A stretch of 64,000 nucleotides of DNA from Daejeonia sp002484105 (GTDB taxonomy: Bacteria; Bacteroidota; Bacteroidia; Flavobacteriales; Weeksellaceae), in contig NZ_CP195105.1 of the NCBI RefSeq assembly GCF_051175565.1, forward strand, positions 1,922,001 through 1,986,000, given 5' to 3'. The number at the start of each line of letters is the position of its first letter. Positions within the stretch are counted from its first letter, which is position 1. Below are positions 34,386-42,696 of the stretch, piece after piece. The notes under the pieces were generated by a model. It searched no databases, was not told where the DNA came from, and saw only the letters and a program-made list of their open reading frames with translations. Both the position numbers and the translations under genes were made by a program.

Positions 34386-37300
34386 ATGAAAAAGATTACG
34401 GATATTATTATTTCTACACGTACGATGGCTGTTTTGCTGCTGGTTTTTGCATTTGCCATGGCCTATGCCACTTTTGTTGAAAACGACTACGGAACGCCCA
34501 CTGCCAAAGCCCTTATCTACGAAGCCAAATGGTTTGAAGCCGTTATGCTGCTGCTGATTGTTAATTTTATCGGCAACATCGCAAGATACCGCCTGTGGAG
34601 GCGCGAGAAATGGTCTGTACTGGTTTTTCACCTTGCTTTTATCCTGATTTTCGTAGGTGGTGCCATCACACGTTATATCAGTTTTGAGGGTACAATGCAC
34701 ATTCGGGAAGGCGCGATGTCCAACGAAATTATTACAGACAAAAATTTCTTCAAAATACAGATGGAAGAAAACGGCGATGTCCTGAACTATCAGGATGTGC
34801 CATATATGCTGGCCTCTGACAAGCCTCTGATTGCTAAAATAACACCGCATATCTTCAAAGCTGGTTATGATTTTCACGGTAAAAGAGTTTATGTAAAACA
34901 GCTGGAATATGTGCAGCGCAAAAAAGACAGCCTCGTTGCAGACCCAAATGGAACAGAATATCTGCATTTTGTAGTGGCAGGCGACAGCGGAAGAGAAAAT
35001 TTCTTTTTGAAACCGGGCGAAGCCAAAAACATCAACGGTACACTCGTTACCTACAACCGCCCGATTGAAGGAGCGGTAGAATTCCGGAATGCTGGCGGGC
35101 AGCTGCAGATAAAAACGCCGGTGGATGCAGCCTATATGACCATGGCCACACAGGCTACAGGAACTACAAAAAAAAATGAATATCAGCCACTCGCGCTACG
35201 CAGCCTTTATACCATCAATGATTTGAGAATTGTGGTACCTGAAGGTCTGAGAAAAGGAAAGCTGCTGTATTTTGAAGGAGACAGAAAAAAAGACCAGAAT
35301 GCACCTGATTTGCTGAAAGTAGAAGTTCAGGGACCCAAAACGAAACAGATTGTTGACCTCTCCGTAGAAAAAGGAAATCCTAATGCATTTAAACAGATTG
35401 CTCTTGACGGTATGAATATTATTCTCGGCTTTGGACCCAAGGTGTACAACACACCATTTTCCCTGAAACTGGATGATTTTGTCATGGAAACCTACCCCGG
35501 AAGCTCTTCACCAAGCGCTTATGAAAGCCATGTGCAGATTGTAGACGAAGGCAAGGAAATTCCCTATAATATCTACATGAATCATGTACTGAATTATAAA
35601 GGATACCGGTTTTTCCAGGCAAGTTTTGATCCCGACAGGCAGGGGACAAGGCTATCCGTCAACCATGATTTCTGGGGTACGCTGATCAGCTATATCGGAT
35701 ACACTTTTCTGTTTCTCGGTATGTTTGTAACCTTCTTCTGGAAAGGCTCACATTTCTGGAAACTCAATACAATGCTTAAGAATATCAGCCGCAAAAAGCC
35801 ACTTGCCATTCTGCTTATTGCCCTTAGTTTCGGATGGAATGCCCATGCGCAGCAAATTGATATGCATGGCACCGATGGCAGTACACGTATTCATACAGAA
35901 GGAGATGGACATCAGCATACGGAGCAACCTTCTGCAGATCTGTCCGGTCATCAGGAACAGACCAAAACTGCGAGGCCCATCAGTATGATGCGTACGATTT
36001 CTGCAGATGAGATCATTGCCAGAAATAAAATTTCTAAAGAACATGCAGACCGATTTGGATATCTTCTTGTACAGAATTTTGAAGGAAGAATCGTTCCGAT
36101 GAACACGCAGGCGCTGGATGTGCTGAGAAAATTGTATAAAAGAGATTCTTTCAGAGGTTCTGATGGGAAATCTTTGGATGCCAACCAGTGGTTTCTTTCT
36201 ATTAATACCGATACGGAAAGCTGGACAATGGTTCCGCTGATTAAGATCAGTAATGGCGGAGACGCCTTGAAGAAAAAGGCAAAAGCAAATGAAGATGGAT
36301 ATACGTCGCTGATGAACCTCTTTCCAATAGATCCTGAAACAGGAATGATGCATTATATTTTGGAAGAAGATTACAATATTGCCTTCAATAAAAAGCCTGC
36401 AGAACAAACGAAATATGATTTGGCGGTTATTGACCTGAATGATCGTGTGCAAGCTTTTAACGAATTTTTCAGTGGACAGTTTATGAGAATTGTCCCCGTT
36501 AAAAATGATCCCAACCACCGCTGGAATTCATGGCTCGATGCCAGTTTTCAACCGGATGAGGAAGCTCAGAAAGTGATGGGACCTTACTTATACAGTGTCA
36601 TCCAGGCACAGAAAGATGGCAACTGGACAAGGGCAGATCAGGAACTTGCGAAACTGGAACAATATCAGCAGACGTGGGGGAAAAACGTGGTTCCTTCCAG
36701 AGAAAAAGTAAATCTTGAGGTGTTCATGAATAAGATCAATATCAATTTCTATCTGATGATTTTCTATTCTTTTATAGGAGGGTTGTTGGTCGTTTTGGGT
36801 TTTATGGAACTATTTAAACCCAGTAAGGTTGTGAACAGGATTATAAAGAGTTTGATTATCATAGGTTCAGTAGGGTATTTTCTGCAGTTTTTGGGATTGG
36901 TGGGTCGCTGGTATATTTCCGGGCATGCACCCTGGAGCAATGGCTACGAAGCAATTGTTTTTATATCCTGGGTAGGCATCTCGGCAGGTTTACTTCTGTA
37001 CCGGAATTCTAATGCCCTTATTCCTGCAGCCGGATTTATGGTGGCTGTCATTATGATGGGGTTTGCGCATGGCGGATCGGCACTCGATCCGCAGATTACT
37101 CCGCTGGTGCCGGTTCTGAAATCCTACTGGCTCATCGTTCATGTGGCAATTATTGCTTCCAGTTATGGCTTTTTCGGACTTTCATTTGTGATTGCAGTAA
37201 TAGGTCTGGTGTTTTATATCCTTGCCAGCAAAAAACAATTCCGTATTCATCACGACACGACACTGAAGGAACTTACCATTGTGTCGGAAATGTCTTTGCA

Positions 37301-37676
37301 TATCGGCTTGTTTGCTCTTACCGTCGGAACATTCATGGGAGGGATTTGGGCAAACGAATCCTGGGGAAGATACTGGAGCTGGGATCCTAAAGAAACCTGG
37401 GCATTTATTTCGGTGATGGTTTATGCATTTGTACTGCACATGCGCCTGGTACCGGGATTGCGTTCCAGATGGGCTTTTCATACCGCATCAATGTTTGCCG
37501 TATCTTCGGTAATCATGACATATTTTGGTGTAAACTATTATCTGAGTGGTCTCCATTCCTATGCTGCGGGAGATCCGGTTCCGGTGCCATTATGGGTATA
37601 TATCGGCGTCTCTGCCATGCTGATACTCGCCGTATGGTCTTACCTTAAATACAGACAGCTGAATACCAAACCATAA
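34386..37676 (+). CDS. Fused cytochrome c biogenesis protein CcsB-CcsA (system II)
   Basis: A 1096-residue membrane protein joining a ResB/CcsB part and a CcsA part, as in NrfI/CcsBA. N-terminal helices (~12-100) are followed by a long periplasmic region. A His-rich stretch (~495-530: HTEGDGHQHTEQPSADLSGH) follows a helix near 460-480. After a second large periplasmic segment comes a CcsA domain with many helices (from ~790) and the haem-handling WWD-like region SWGRYWSWDPKETWAF (~1007), with flanking His residues. It moves haem outward and joins it to apocytochromes. ATG 34386 is used; an in-frame ATG 72 bases earlier would add an unrelated tail. Confidence 0.95.
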   Translation: MKKITDIIISTRTMAVLLLVFAFAMAYATFVENDYGTPTAKALIYEAKWFEAVMLLLIVNFIGNIARYRLWRREKWSVLVFHLAFILIFVGGAITRYISFEGTMHIREGAMSNEIITDKNFFKIQMEENGDVLNYQDVPYMLASDKPLIAKITPHIFKAGYDFHGKRVYVKQLEYVQRKKDSLVADPNGTEYLHFVVAGDSGRENFFLKPGEAKNINGTLVTYNRPIEGAVEFRNAGGQLQIKTPVDAAYMTMATQATGTTKKNEYQPLALRSLYTINDLRIVVPEGLRKGKLLYFEGDRKKDQNAPDLLKVEVQGPKTKQIVDLSVEKGNPNAFKQIALDGMNIILGFGPKVYNTPFSLKLDDFVMETYPGSSSPSAYESHVQIVDEGKEIPYNIYMNHVLNYKGYRFFQASFDPDRQGTRLSVNHDFWGTLISYIGYTFLFLGMFVTFFWKGSHFWKLNTMLKNISRKKPLAILLIALSFGWNAHAQQIDMHGTDGSTRIHTEGDGHQHTEQPSADLSGHQEQTKTARPISMMRTISADEIIARNKISKEHADRFGYLLVQNFEGRIVPMNTQALDVLRKLYKRDSFRGSDGKSLDANQWFLSINTDTESWTMVPLIKISNGGDALKKKAKANEDGYTSLMNLFPIDPETGMMHYILEEDYNIAFNKKPAEQTKYDLAVIDLNDRVQAFNEFFSGQFMRIVPVKNDPNHRWNSWLDASFQPDEEAQKVMGPYLYSVIQAQKDGNWTRADQELAKLEQYQQTWGKNVVPSREKVNLEVFMNKININFYLMIFYSFIGGLLVVLGFMELFKPSKVVNRIIKSLIIIGSVGYFLQFLGLVGRWYISGHAPWSNGYEAIVFISWVGISAGLLLYRNSNALIPAAGFMVAVIMMGFAHGGSALDPQITPLVPVLKSYWLIVHVAIIASSYGFFGLSFVIAVIGLVFYILASKKQFRIHHDTTLKELTIVSEMSLHIGLFALTVGTFMGGIWANESWGRYWSWDPKETWAFISVMVYAFVLHMRLVPGLRSRWAFHTASMFAVSSVIMTYFGVNYYLSGLHSYAAGDPVPVPLWVYIGVSAMLILAVWSYLKYRQLNTKP

Positions 37677-37694
37677 AGTAATAAAACATTGCAG

Positions 37695-37724
37695 AACTCC
37701 GGATGATTGTCCGGAGTTTTTTTA
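37695..37724 (+). terminator. Terminator of the cytochrome c biogenesis gene
   Basis: Arms AACTCCGG and CCGGAGTT around an eight-base loop, followed by T's. Confidence 0.8.
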
Positions 37725-37782
37725 TGTAGTTTCTCAAAAATAAATACTATCTTTATGATATTAAAACAATATCAATAAAAAT

Positions 37783-37790
37783 TAAATTTG
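37783..37790 (+). promoter_or_regulatory. -7 promoter element directly before the SPFH start codon
   Basis: TAAATTTG is followed by TCTT and then the ATG at 37795. The expected transcription start lies at or within a couple of bases of the ATG, giving a leaderless or nearly leaderless message, as at the trp leader. Confidence 0.55.
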
Positions 37791-37794
37791 TCTT

Positions 37795-38664
37795 ATGGAG
37801 AAAATTTTGAAACCTATGTCGGGCTATCTTGCCCTCGTGATCTGTCTGGCACTTTTTGTAAGCGGAATTTATCTGATGATCGTCGGTTCCGGAAACGAAA
37901 GTGTGTTCGTAATTGTTCTGTCTGTGCTTTGTTTTGTTGCATTTGCTTTTTTTATCAAAGGCCTGATGATTATCCAGCCAAACCATTCACGCGTACTTAA
38001 TTTTTTTGGTAAATATGTCGGAAGTGTAAAGGAAAACGGACTTTTCTTTATCAACCCGCTGTTTTCTACACAGAAAATCTCACTGCGTTCAGAAAACCTG
38101 CAGGGGCAGACACTGAAGGTGAACGACAAAATGGGAAATCCAATCGAAATTGCAGCTGTTTTGGTCTGGAAAGTCGGCGACACATACAAAGCTGCCTACG
38201 AAGTCGAAAACTATCTTAGCTATGTGAAAATGCAGAGCGAGGCTGCCGTGCGTCATCTTGCCGTAAGTTTTCCGTATGATAATCTTGAGGATGAGGAGGC
38301 TGATATCACTCTCCGTGATGGGGGTGATCAGGTAAATAAAATTCTGGAAACTGAACTTTTGGAAAGACTTTCACCTGCGGGGATCGTGGTGCAGGAAGCC
38401 CGTATTACGCATCTGGCATATGCATCGGAAATTGCAGGTGCAATGCTGCAGCGCCAGCAGGCAACAGCAATTGTAGCTGCCCGCACCAAGATTGTAGAAG
38501 GTGCCGTAGGAATGGTGGATATGGCACTGAAAAAACTCTCGGCCGAAAATATTGTAGAACTGGATGACGAACGAAAAGCTGCCATGGTATCTAACCTTAT
38601 GGTGGTGCTCTGCGGCGAAAAGGCTGCAACTCCCATACTGAATGCCGGAACTCTTTATAATTAA
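37795..38664 (+). CDS. SPFH/band 7 domain membrane protein
   Basis: A 289-residue protein with two N-terminal hydrophobic helices (~8-55) and a band 7 domain (~58-265) containing VLNFFGKYVGSVKENGLFFINPL, ISLRSENLQGQTLKVNDK and RLSPAGIVVQEARITHLAYA, with an Ala-rich C-terminal helix. SPFH proteins form ring-like membrane scaffolds and often protect or regulate neighbouring proteins. It is followed ten bases on by a small DNA-binding-type gene, a pairing common in this group. Exact role unknown. Confidence 0.92.
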   Translation: MEKILKPMSGYLALVICLALFVSGIYLMIVGSGNESVFVIVLSVLCFVAFAFFIKGLMIIQPNHSRVLNFFGKYVGSVKENGLFFINPLFSTQKISLRSENLQGQTLKVNDKMGNPIEIAAVLVWKVGDTYKAAYEVENYLSYVKMQSEAAVRHLAVSFPYDNLEDEEADITLRDGGDQVNKILETELLERLSPAGIVVQEARITHLAYASEIAGAMLQRQQATAIVAARTKIVEGAVGMVDMALKKLSAENIVELDDERKAAMVSNLMVVLCGEKAATPILNAGTLYN

Positions 38665-38674
38665 AAACAATTCT

Positions 38675-38875
38675 ATGGCCGACAAGAAAACGCAGAAAGC
38701 CACATCATCTAAAAAAACATTTGTCCTGAGGATGGACGAATCGATGTATGCCCTGATCGAAAAATGGGCGTCTGACGAATTCCGAAGTGTCAACGGGCAG
38801 ATTGAATATCTGCTGAGCGAGGCTCTGAACCGGTCGGGACGTAAAAAAAAGCAGGATTCATCTGAAAAAAAATGA
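38675..38875 (+). CDS. Small Arc-type (ribbon-helix-helix) protein
   Basis: A 66-residue protein. Residues ~14-55 (KKTFVLRMDESMYALIEKWASDEFR, SVNGQIEYLLSEAL) fit an Arc-family ribbon-helix-helix, with a Lys-rich N- and C-terminus. Likely DNA binding as a dimer, possibly controlling the SPFH gene it is joined to. An earlier in-frame ATG at 38642 lies inside the SPFH gene, so ATG 38675 is used. Start and family are moderately certain. Confidence 0.78.
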   Translation: MADKKTQKATSSKKTFVLRMDESMYALIEKWASDEFRSVNGQIEYLLSEALNRSGRKKKQDSSEKK

Positions 38876-38905
38876 AAAAGTGCCTTCTTTGGGCACTTTT
38901 TTTTA
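38876..38905. terminator. Terminator after the Arc-type gene
   Basis: Arms AAAAGTGCC and GGCACTTTT around a seven-base loop, followed by T's. Confidence 0.75.
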
Positions 38906-38960
38906 AACGAAAAAGAGATCCTTATAAAGAATCTCCTGTTTTGTCAGTGTGTTTTCGGAA

Positions 38961-39209
38961 TCACTTGTCGATACTTCCTAAAACTTTGTGAGCAAATGCA
39001 TTGAGTGCATCTTTTTCCGACATACCGTTTTTTACATTTTCGGCAACTTCCAGTGCTCCGCAGATATTGGTCATCAGTTCGCCGGCGACATTGATATCTT
39101 CATCCGAAATACCGCGGAATTCGCTGAAACTTTCCAGTACTTCAAGTGTTTTCTCCAGATTTTCCGGAGTCTGGTTCTGATAAAGTTGTCTGATAATGGG
39201 TAATTTCAT
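38961..39209 (-). CDS. Small DUF6952-like protein
   Basis: An 82-residue helical acidic protein (MKLPIIRQLYQNQTPENLEK, then TLEVLESFSEFRGISDEDINVAGEL). I recall it as DUF6952, found in flavobacteria beside thioredoxin and peroxiredoxin genes, but cannot confirm it. It starts four bases after the thioredoxin stop, so it belongs to the same operon. No Cys near a redox site is visible except one (Cys in MTNICGALE). Function unknown. Confidence 0.7.
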   Translation of the reverse strand: MKLPIIRQLYQNQTPENLEKTLEVLESFSEFRGISDEDINVAGELMTNICGALEVAENVKNGMSEKDALNAFAHKVLGSIDK

Positions 39210-39213
39210 GATG

Positions 39214-39516
39214 TTATGCGTTAAAGAGGTTTACTAAACTGTCGTTCTGGTTGGTCTGTACCTGATCTGCAAGACTTCCGTTTTTGAATACGGCGAAAGT
39301 CGGAAGGTTGTCTACTTTAGCCAGTTTACGGCTTTCCGGAAATTTTTCTGCATCCACATAATAGAAAGGGATGGTTTCGTTTTCGGACGCCAGTTTTTTG
39401 AATTTGGGTTTCATAATACGGCAGTTGCCGCACCAGGACGCTCCGTATTGCACCATTACTTTATCCTGTCCGTTGATCAGTTCCTGTAAATTGTCCTGAG
39501 TAAGTTCTGTATACAT
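39214..39516 (-). CDS. Thioredoxin family protein with CGNC active site
   Basis: A 100-residue single-domain thioredoxin fold with the active site ASWCGNCRIMKP (~27-39) and cis-Pro in NLPTFAVFKNG (~70). Classic thioredoxins have CGPC; Asn in place of Pro is expected to change the redox potential. It sits between a peroxiredoxin and a DUF6952-type gene, so it most likely reduces that peroxiredoxin. No signal peptide, so cytoplasmic. The partner is inferred from gene order. Confidence 0.9.
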   Translation of the reverse strand: MYTELTQDNLQELINGQDKVMVQYGASWCGNCRIMKPKFKKLASENETIPFYYVDAEKFPESRKLAKVDNLPTFAVFKNGSLADQVQTNQNDSLVNLFNA

Positions 39517-39535
39517 TTTTATAATATTTTAAAAA

Positions 39536-39556
39536 AAGACCTGAAATTTCAGGCCT
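39536..39556 (-). terminator. Partial terminator between peroxiredoxin and thioredoxin
   Basis: The self-complementary CCTGAAATTTCAGG (39540-39553) is followed on the minus strand by T-rich sequence (TCTTTTTTT). With only 54 bases between the genes it may terminate part of the transcripts, giving more peroxiredoxin than thioredoxin mRNA. Confidence 0.55.
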
Positions 39557-39570
39557 TTCTGAAGTTTTTA

Positions 39571-40203
39571 TTAGTGTTTGGCCAGATAATTTGCAGTGGA
39601 TTTTCTGTCGGCATGCATGGCTTCTTTGCCTTCTTCCCAGTTGGCAGGGCATACTTCACCAAATTTCTGTACGTGTGCATAGGCATCAATCAGTCTCAGA
39701 TATTCTGCTACGTTTCGGCCCAGTGGCATATCGTTTACAGATTCGTGGAAGATTTTTCCATCTTCATCAACCAGGTAGGTAGCTCTGTAAGCCACGTTGG
39801 ATCCGGTGAAAATTTCGTTTCCTTCGTCGTCATATTCAAAATCCTGGTCAATAATGCCCAGTGTGTTGCCCAGCTGTCTGTGGATATCAGAAAGGATCGG
39901 ATACGTTACACCTTCAATACCGCCCTGGTCTTTTGGAGTGTTCAGCCATGCAAAGTGTACTTCGTTGGTGTCGCAAGATGCAGCGATTACTTTGGTGTTT
40001 CTTTTTTCAAATTCGCCGAGTGCTTCCTGGAATGCGTGTAGCTCTGTAGGGCATACGAATGTAAAATCTTTAGGATACCAGAAAAGAAGTACTTTCTGCT
40101 GGTTTTTAACAGCTTCGTCAAGAACATTGATTCTCAGATCGTCTCCCATTTCAGACATGGCGTCTACAGTGATGTTTGGGAATTTTTTACCTACTAATGA
40201 CAT
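39571..40203 (-). CDS. 2-Cys peroxiredoxin (AhpC/Prx1 type)
   Basis: A 210-residue peroxidase. The peroxidatic Cys is in FTFVCPTELHAFQ (~50) and the resolving Cys in GEVCPANWEEG (~170), with catalytic Arg in NVAYRATYLVD (~125). It reduces hydrogen peroxide and organic peroxides using a thioredoxin, probably the one encoded next. ATG 40203 (MSLVGKKFPNITVDAM) is used; a longer frame from 40230 adds nine residues of no known homology. Confidence 0.95.
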   Translation of the reverse strand: MSLVGKKFPNITVDAMSEMGDDLRINVLDEAVKNQQKVLLFWYPKDFTFVCPTELHAFQEALGEFEKRNTKVIAASCDTNEVHFAWLNTPKDQGGIEGVTYPILSDIHRQLGNTLGIIDQDFEYDDEGNEIFTGSNVAYRATYLVDEDGKIFHESVNDMPLGRNVAEYLRLIDAYAHVQKFGEVCPANWEEGKEAMHADRKSTANYLAKH

Positions 40204-40241
40204 AGTTTTAAATATTTTATTGTTGAACAATTTTAATGATG

Positions 40242-40249
40242 CAAATGTA
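40242..40249 (-). promoter_or_regulatory. -7 promoter element of the peroxiredoxin operon
   Basis: TACATTTG on the minus strand matches TAnnTTTG, 38 bases before the ATG. Confidence 0.5.
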
Positions 40250-40309
40250 TATAGTTTTATCTATCGGTAAAATAATATTTGATTAATAAAATCTATAATA
40301 ATTTTCTGT

Positions 40310-41509
40310 TTACTGTATCTCTGCTTCATCGAGGCATATTCTGATACGTCTCATGGCCTCGCGCAGGTTCTCTTCTGATGCAGCATACGAAATTCTGATA
40401 CATTCCGGGCTTCCGAAGGAAACGCCACCTACGGTAGCCACATGAGCGTGATCCAGCAGAAACATGGCAAAGTCATCTGCATTCCGAATTTCTGTTCCGT
40501 TGATTTTCTTTCCGATATAATACGAAATATCGGGGAAAAAATAGAAAGCTGCTTTTGGAAGGAGTACTTTTATGCCCCGGATTTCTTTAAGCAAATCAAA
40601 GACAAAATCTCTTCTCTCGCGGAATTTTTCCACCATATAATGATATTCAGAAGGAAGGGTCTGCAGGGCGGTAATGGCAGCGCGCTGTGCCACAGTATTG
40701 GGGCCACTCGTGGTCTGTCCCTGTATTTTGTCACAAGCTTTGGCAAGCCATTCGGGGCAGGCAGAATATCCAATGCGCCAGCCTGTCATGGCATAGCCTT
40801 TGGAAACGCCGTTTACTACCGCCACCTGTTCGTAAATTTCCGGGAATACAGCGATCGATTTGTGTTGGGTTTCGTAGTTGATATATTCATAAATTTCGTC
40901 AGAAATCACCGTTATCTGCGGATATTTTGCAACGACTCTGGCGAGTGCTTTCAGCTCATCATAGGTATAATAGCTTCCTGAAGGGTTGCAGGGTGAACTG
41001 TATATCAAAACTTTGGTTTTCGGGGTGATGGCTTCCTCCAGCTGCTCTGCAGTGATTTTGAAATCATTAACATAGGACGACTGTACAAAAACAGGTGTGC
41101 CGCCTACCAGTTTCACCATCTGTTCATAGCTTACCCAGTATGGAATTGGGATGATGACTTCATCGCCTTCGTTAACAAGCGCCATGAGAATATTGACCAG
41201 AGATTGCTTGGCTCCGTTGGAAACGCATATCTGCGTTGGTTTGTATTCAAGGTTATTGTCTCTTTTCAGTTTATGCGAAACCGCCTGACGCAGTTCCAGA
41301 AATCCCGGAACAGGGGAATAGTGGCTGAAATTTTCGTTGATGGCCTCTATGGCAGCCTGCTTGATATTGTCTGGTACGTCAAAATCGGGTTCGCCCAATG
41401 TCAAACTGATGACATCAATGCCACCGGCTTTCATTTCTCTCGCTTTGTTGCTCATCACAAAAGTCTGCGAATAACTCAGCCTTTCCAGCCGGTCTGATAA
41501 TTTTCTCAT
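40310..41509 (-). CDS. Aspartate aminotransferase-like PLP enzyme
   Basis: A 399-residue class I aminotransferase. Features: GEPDFDVPDNI (~36), SNGAKQSLVNILMAL (~97), SSPCNPSGSYYT (~165, substrate Asn), SDEIYEYINYE (~200), and the PLP lysine in NGVSKGYAMTGWRIGY (~232). The AspC family of this type transfers amino groups between aspartate and 2-oxoglutarate. Prephenate or kynurenine activity cannot be ruled out. A TTG at 41539 would add ten residues and lies inside the -7 box. ATG 41509 is used. Confidence 0.92.
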   Translation of the reverse strand: MRKLSDRLERLSYSQTFVMSNKAREMKAGGIDVISLTLGEPDFDVPDNIKQAAIEAINENFSHYSPVPGFLELRQAVSHKLKRDNNLEYKPTQICVSNGAKQSLVNILMALVNEGDEVIIPIPYWVSYEQMVKLVGGTPVFVQSSYVNDFKITAEQLEEAITPKTKVLIYSSPCNPSGSYYTYDELKALARVVAKYPQITVISDEIYEYINYETQHKSIAVFPEIYEQVAVVNGVSKGYAMTGWRIGYSACPEWLAKACDKIQGQTTSGPNTVAQRAAITALQTLPSEYHYMVEKFRERRDFVFDLLKEIRGIKVLLPKAAFYFFPDISYYIGKKINGTEIRNADDFAMFLLDHAHVATVGGVSFGSPECIRISYAASEENLREAMRRIRICLDEAEIQ

Positions 41510-41536
41510 CTTAAATCGTATACATTTATTTCCTAA

Positions 41537-41544
41537 CAAATATA
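41537..41544 (-). promoter_or_regulatory. -7 promoter element of the aminotransferase
   Basis: TATATTTG on the minus strand, an exact TAnnTTTG match 27 bases before ATG 41509. Confidence 0.5.
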
Positions 41545-41588
41545 CTAAGAAATCGACGGATTCCGGTTCTGTTTTTTCTTAATTTATT

Positions 41589-41596
41589 TACTTTTG
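41589..41596 (+). promoter_or_regulatory. -7 promoter element directly before the threonine aldolase start codon
   Basis: TACTTTTG is followed by TATC and then the ATG at 41601. As at 37783, the start codon is expected at or next to the first transcribed base. Confidence 0.5.
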
Positions 41597-41600
41597 TATC

Positions 41601-42629
41601 ATGAAATATTCTTTTAAAAACGATTATTCGGAAGGCTGCCATCCGGAAATTCTCAAAGCACTGGCCGAAAGCAACCTTATACAGCAAGGAGGGTATGGTC
41701 AGGATGCCTATTCGCAGAAAGCTTCCGGACTGATCAGGAAGAGATGCGATGCTCCAGAGGCTTCTGTGTATTTTGTATCAGGAGGTACGCAGGCCAATCT
41801 TCTTGTTGTTTCGGCAATTCTGAAGTCTTATGAATGTGTAGTGAGTGCTTCAAGCGGGCACATCAATACCAACGAGACTGGAGCAATTGAATATACAGGC
41901 CACAAAATTCTGTCTGTACCTTCCGAAGACGGAAAACTGACACCGGATTCTATTCTTCCGGTGCTGGAAGCACAGCATAATTTTCCGCACCAGGTAAAAC
42001 CCCGAATGGTGTACATCTCAAATTCTACTGAGCTGGGAACGGTATATACCCGGGCAGAACTTACTGCTCTTCACCGATTCTGCCGGGAGAAGGGGCTGAT
42101 ACTTTTTATGGATGGTGCCCGTCTCGGAAGTGCATTAACTTCGCCGGCCAATGATATGACACTTGCTGATATTGCCTCGCTGACCGATGTTTTCTACATT
42201 GGTGGTACCAAAAATGGTGCGTTGTTCGGTGAAGCTATTGTTGTTCCCAACAAGAATATCCTTCAGGATTTTGATTTTCATATCAAGCAGAAAGGGGCAA
42301 TGCTGGCCAAAGGCAGGGCATTGGGAGTACAGTTTATGCGGCTTTTTGATGATAATCTTTATTTTGAGCTTGCCCGACATGCCCATCGTAAGGCTTCAGA
42401 AATGCAGGTGAAAATGGAGGATAAGGGAATTCCTTTTCTTGTTGCTCCTTCCTCGAATCAGCTTTTTCCTGTCCTGAACATGGAGCAAATTGCCACACTG
42501 GAAAATGATTTCGAATTCTATATCTGGAAGAAAACAGATGATCAACATGCTGCTGTGCGGCTGATTACGTCCTGGGCAACACCTGATGATGCTGTAGAAA
42601 GATTCTGCAAAATAGTTGAAAAATTTTAG
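41601..42629 (+). CDS. Low-specificity L-threonine aldolase-like PLP enzyme
   Basis: A 342-residue fold-type I PLP enzyme of the beta-eliminating lyase/threonine aldolase family: FVSGGTQANLLVV (~60), ASSGHINTNETGAIE (~84), LFMDGARLGSAL (~170) and DVFYIGGTKNGALFGEAIV (PLP Lys, ~205). Threonine aldolases cleave threonine and allo-threonine to glycine and acetaldehyde. Other substrates are possible in this lineage. It ends before a strong terminator. Confidence 0.88.
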   Translation: MKYSFKNDYSEGCHPEILKALAESNLIQQGGYGQDAYSQKASGLIRKRCDAPEASVYFVSGGTQANLLVVSAILKSYECVVSASSGHINTNETGAIEYTGHKILSVPSEDGKLTPDSILPVLEAQHNFPHQVKPRMVYISNSTELGTVYTRAELTALHRFCREKGLILFMDGARLGSALTSPANDMTLADIASLTDVFYIGGTKNGALFGEAIVVPNKNILQDFDFHIKQKGAMLAKGRALGVQFMRLFDDNLYFELARHAHRKASEMQVKMEDKGIPFLVAPSSNQLFPVLNMEQIATLENDFEFYIWKKTDDQHAAVRLITSWATPDDAVERFCKIVEKF

Positions 42630-42643
42630 CAAAAACCGGTATT

Positions 42644-42684
42644 AACACAAAACCGCAACAGAAATACTGCTGCGGTTTTGTGTT
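42644..42684. terminator. Strong bidirectional terminator
   Basis: A 14-bp perfect stem, AACACAAAACCGCA and TGCGGTTTTGTGTT, around a 13-base loop, between the convergent threonine aldolase and receptor genes. Long A/T-rich stem ends suit termination in both directions. Confidence 0.85.
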
Positions 42685-42696
42685 ATTTTATCAGGA

